Origin: Funneliformis mosseae
Lineage: Eukaryota > Glomeromycota > Glomeromycetes > Glomerales > Glomeraceae
Reading direction: 5' to 3'
Length of the DNA stretch: 10,393 bases
Assembly (NCBI GenBank): GCA_910592005.1
Contig: CAJVPP010003954.1
Span: 1 to 10,393 of the forward strand
The notes under the pieces were generated by a model. The model searched no databases. It was not told the DNA's origin and saw only the letters and a list, made by a program, of their open reading frames with translations. Below, piece after piece: positions 6,755 through 10,393 of the stretch. Made by a program: the position numbers and the translations under genes. Position 1 is the stretch's first letter. The number at the start of each line of letters is the position of its first letter.

Positions 6755-9700
6755 ATGTCTGATATTTACCCAGAATATATAGAAGAATTTAGTATAGAGA
6801 TAGCTAATTTCAATCCAATTGGTCCTACTGCCTATATACCTTTGCTAGAAACTTTGTCGAAACGTAATAACGAAATTATTAATATTCAAAATGAGGATAA
6901 CTGGTATTTCAGATGGTATATTCTAGGAGCTTTGCATCTGGTAAAATTCATCTAGAAAGAAATCCGTATTGGCTATATGGAAGTTTCATAGAGAAACTCA
7001 ATATAGAAGACATTCCAGTACCAGTACCTGTTTCGATATCAGTATATCGCAAATTTGAGGAAAATAATCCTAATATCAGCCTATATGTCTATGAGTGGCA
7101 TAACCAAAACAAATGTCTAGACTTTTGTTATGTTTCAGAGAGAAGGGGAGGTGAATATAGGCCTGTAAATATTTTAGTAATTACGGAAGAGGATAGAAGC
7201 CACTACTGTATTATTAAAGATTTTCACAAGTTAGTGTACAATTATAGTAAGCATAAAGGACGAAAATACATCTGCCAATATTGTCTTCATGTATACTCTT
7301 CAGAGATAAGATATAATGAACATTTACCAAAATGCAAGGGTCTAAATAATGCCTCCCAATGACTACAAATGCTGGTGAAGAATAGGAGTGTCAAAGCTTT
7401 CTATAATCATAAATGCATGCAACCAAATCTATATCAAATAATCTGGAATCTTGAAATGCTAACCGAAAAGCTGACTCCAGAAGAGAAAACAAAGTTAACC
7501 CATACAAAAAGGCTACAGATACATAAGCCATGTGGTTATTGCTATATGATTATTTGTATGAATAGTTTACTTAATTATGAAATTGTAAGTCATGATTTAT
7601 ATAGAGGATCTGATGCATTAGAAAGATTTGTTCTCAAAATCAAAGAGGAACTCCTAGCTATCCAAGAAGATTTATCTGTACTGGCTGAAATGATAATGGC
7701 ATCAGGAAACTTAAAGGTGTATAATGAAGTGACTGAATGCTGGATTTGTAAGGGACCTTTCTTAAAACCAGCACCAGATGTAATACAAAAACTTGAAGAA
7801 GCAAAGCATAATTTATTAGAAATCAAAGAATGGAAATCATATATGAAAAAGGAACATCCTGAAAAGAAAGAAGCACAGAAAAGATACCGAGAAGCTTTAA
7901 GTGCACTTAATTGAAAAGTAAAAGATCATGACCATATAAATGGAAACTATCAAGATCCAGCCTATGATACCTGTAATAAAAAGTTGCGAATAGGCTCTTT
8001 TGAAACTAAAGTGCCCCTTATCTGTCATAATTTCCGAGGATATGACTCTCATCTGCTTATGAAAGTTATGAGCAATTTCACAGCTGATAAGCTAAATTGC
8101 ATCCCTGAGAATATAGGAAAGTACAAAGTCATAGATGTTGGCCAGCTCTGATTTCTTGATAGCTTTCAGCATATGGGAATGGGATTAGATAAATTAGTAA
8201 AATGTCTAGAAGGAAAGCTCAAAAAATTCCCCTTAACTGTTAGGTACTTTACTGAGAAAGGCTATTCAATAGATAAGATTAAGCTTCTTTTTCAAAAGGG
8301 CATTTTTTCATATGACTGGACAAATGCATGGGAAAAATTTGACAGAATAAATCTCCTATCTAGAAAGAACTTCTATTCATTACTTAGTCAGCAAAATATT
8401 AATAAAGAGGATTACGAACATGCTCAAAAGATATGGCAAATATTCGAGATGAAGAACTTTGAAGAATATCATGATTTTTATCTTAAGACAGATGTACTTT
8501 TACTTGCAGATATTTTCATGAACTATACTATCATGTGCTTGAAAGATGACAGCTTAGATCCCTCTCATTATGTTTCAGCATCTGGAATGTTTAATGATTC
8601 TCTTTACAAAAGTAGCAGGGCAGAATTCAAACTCATGACAAATATGGATGAATATCTAATGGTAGAAAATGGTATTCATAAAGGCATGCCAATGACAAGT
8701 CATCAATACGCCAAAGCAAATAATCCACAATGTTCAGACTATGAGTCCAACAAGCTGAATTTCTGGATCATGTATGAAGATATGAATACTTTATATTTAG
8801 GTGCAATGACCCAATACATGCCTATAGAAATTTTAGGTAAAGTAGCATCAGAGAAAATATCAGATATCCAAAGCATAGTGCTAGATGCAGAAATAAGTTA
8901 TACACTAGAAGTTGATCTAGAAGCCCAGTGTACTTGCACGATTTCTTTACAGATTATCTGTTAGTACCTGAAAAACAGATAATTCCAGAAAACTGGCTTA
9001 AACTATATAACGAAAGATTAGTGAAAGATAAAGAAGTTGGAAATAAAAATATGTGTCTGGAGAGAAGCTAGTCCAGACCCTCTTTACTAAGAAGAATTAT
9101 GTAGTTCACTATCGAGCTCTTCAGACATATATGAAGTTCAGGATGAAGGTTACAAAAATTCATAGTGCTCTTAAGTTTCAGCAGTCTCTATGAATGAAAG
9201 ACTATATTGAGGAAATATTTGCAAACGTAAAATTGCTAAAGCTAATGGGAATGAGTTTGGTGTCATGTATTATAAATTAAAAAACAATGCAGTTTTTGGC
9301 AAACAAATGAAAAATGTTCATAAACATATGAGAATAGAATTACTCTAAACAGAAGAGGATAAAAAAATCAGGCGCCTAGCAAGTTCACCATTGTATGTAG
9401 GCTTTAAAGTATTCGAAGGGGGAATTACAGCAGTCTATATGTTAAAAAGTACAGTAACTCTAAACAAATCAATCTATATAGGGCAGGCAATTCTCGACAC
9501 TAACAAGACTATGATGTTTAACTTTTGATACGATTACATAAAGCCTTACTATGAAGATAAGGCCTATCTACTTTATATAGATACAGACTCACTCATAATG
9601 TGAATAGAAACTGAAGATATATATAAAGATTGAGTAGAAAGACCAGACATTTTTGATCTTAATTATTCAGGAGACTTGTTTCTAATGAAGGATAAGACAA

Positions 9701-10149
9701 AAGGAGATCCAATAGGTGAATCAGTATGCTTAAAGCCAAAAATGTATTCAGTCCTTCCAGCAGGCTATGATCCTAAAACTTCTGATGATCCAGATTCTGA
9801 AGACTCTAAAAAGAAGCATAGTATTCAAAAGGCAAAGGGTATAAAGAAATGCGTAGTCAAAAGGGAGCTTCTACATGATAAGTTCCTAGAATGTCTTAGA
9901 AACAAGAAACTAACCTGGCATGATATGTATGGTCTACGCAGTTATGATCATCAAATATATCTGAAGAGGGTAAATAAGATAGGGTTGAATCCATATGATA
10001 ATAAGCATTAGATCTTACTTGATGGGATTTGAACTCTCCCTTATAGACATTGGTGAATTGGACTATATAAACGCCTGATAGCATCTGAAATATCTCCTGA
10101 GAAAGCAGAAGAAAGGGCTATAAAAGCTAAACTTTGTGTCAAGACATAG
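6755..10149 (+). pseudogene. Maverick/Polinton-like protein-primed DNA polymerase B, disrupted
   Basis: This is a family B DNA polymerase of the protein-primed type, expected to copy the DNA of a large transposon or plasmid-like element. Domains in order: C2H2-like finger (7273-7335, CQYC...H...C); exonuclease I region, where the D-x-E motif reads N-L-E (7447-7455); split zinc/HNH-like module, CWIC (7738-7749) and DHDHI...TCNKK (7924-7974), separated by a charged helical insert; exonuclease II NFRGYD (8029-8046); exonuclease III YLKTD (8479-8493); motif A EDMNTLY (8776-8796); motif B KLKNNAVFG (9274-9300); motif C DTDS (9580-9591); KMY (9739-9747). In-frame stops: TGA at 7360, 7912, 8149, 9191, 9526, 9601, 9631, 10030 and 10054, TAA at 9346, TAG at 10009. 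Frame changes, each a net loss of one base, lie near 6945, 8923, 9057 and 9214. The TAG at 10147 is a plausible true end. Length, about 1,130 codons, is full for the family. Polymerase residues survive, so decay is recent. Family identity is secure; Maverick versus a linear plasmid relative is inferred from the finger and HNH-like modules. Confidence 0.88.
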
Positions 10150-10258
10150 ATGTTTTATAACAAATATTTTTTTCAGATAAAAAAATTCTAAAAAATTCTA
10201 AAGAATATATTTTTATTAATTAAAGTTTTTCTATTGTTATAGTAGAAATATTACAAAA
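10150..10258. other. AT-rich gap between polymerase and next gene
   Basis: It contains a short direct repeat (aaaaaattcta twice near 10185-10205) and a ttattaattaa block. No coding similarity was seen. It probably holds the end of one transcript and the start of the next. Confidence 0.4.
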
Positions 10259-10393
10259 ATGATCGATCATAAGGATATAGAATTTGCACAAGTCAAAGTC
10301 ATAAAAACTGCATTGTGAAAGGGCAAAAAATATGATAATCTTGCAAAAAACTATGGAGACTATCTAAAGAAATTGCGAGCTGAAAAGAATCTG
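10259..10393 (+). pseudogene. 5' end of a Lys-rich gene with one in-frame TGA, cut by window edge
   Basis: From the ATG at 10259-10261 a frame runs to the window end: MIDHKDIEFAQVKVIKTAL, then TGA at 10316-10318 (codon 20), then KGKKYDNLAKNYGDYLKKLR and on. The peptide on both sides is similarly Lys- and Asp-rich, so the TGA seems to interrupt one protein. It follows the polymerase on the same strand after about 110 bases and may be the next gene of the same element. I do not recognise it; 45 codons are too few to judge. Confidence 0.45.

Noticed and set aside
7590..7826. Minus-strand frame inside the polymerase
   Set aside because: It is antisense to the conserved polymerase reading frame.
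9896..10084. Minus-strand frame at the polymerase 3' end
   Set aside because: It is antisense to the conserved C-terminal polymerase segment.
6157..10393. Mitochondrial plasmid using code 4 (TGA as Trp)
   Set aside because: Protein-primed polymerases do occur on fungal mitochondrial plasmids, but TAA and TAG interruptions, the finger and HNH-like modules, Arg-like TGA sites and nuclear-type transposons next door make it less likely; kept only as a hypothesis in the findings.

Overview
This window looks like nuclear DNA of an early-diverging fungus, most likely an arbuscular mycorrhizal (Glomeromycotina) genome. The evidence is strong A+T richness, no operons or ribosome binding sites, and layers of decayed eukaryotic mobile elements: a Ty3/gypsy-type Gag-protease, a retrovirus-like integrase, a Maverick/Polinton-like protein-primed family B DNA polymerase, and a hAT-like MITE. 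The taxonomic call rests on remembered resemblance of these proteins, not on a search. No intact housekeeping gene, rRNA, tRNA or CRISPR array was seen.

Layout. 1-485 (minus): broken coiled-coil gene. 505-957 (plus): head-to-head with it, a truncated integrase fragment. 1004-1120: thirteen 9-bp repeats. 1121-1632: AT-rich spacer with a pyrimidine tract and a diverged second copy of the tail of the coiled-coil gene. 1633-4633 (plus): decayed Gag-protease gene (acidic N-terminal part, capsid-like domain, zinc knuckles, aspartic protease with a mutated active site). No reverse transcriptase follows. 4634-4695: short foldback. 4734-4890: repeat that keeps a reading frame on the minus strand. 4931-6085: dispersed minisatellite, split at 5017-5596 by a MITE-like element with terminal inverted repeats and an 8-bp target duplication. 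6157-6552 (minus): Cys-rich zinc-binding protein, readable only through two TGA codons. 6553-6754: divergent intergenic region. 6755-10149 (plus): Maverick-like DNA polymerase B pseudogene with all main motifs recognisable. 10259-10393 (plus): start of another gene, also with one TGA.

The coding remnants share one decay signature. In-frame stops sit where Gln, Trp or Arg is expected, and active-site changes (Asp to Asn, Gly to Glu, Cys to Tyr) are all explained by C-to-T or G-to-A transitions. Two patterns deserve attention. In the polymerase block (6157-10393) nearly all in-frame stops are TGA, while the Gag and integrase remnants carry mostly TAA and TAG. Also, all eight frameshifts I could place have the same sign, a net loss of one base, which could mean collapsed homopolymers in a long-read assembly rather than biology.
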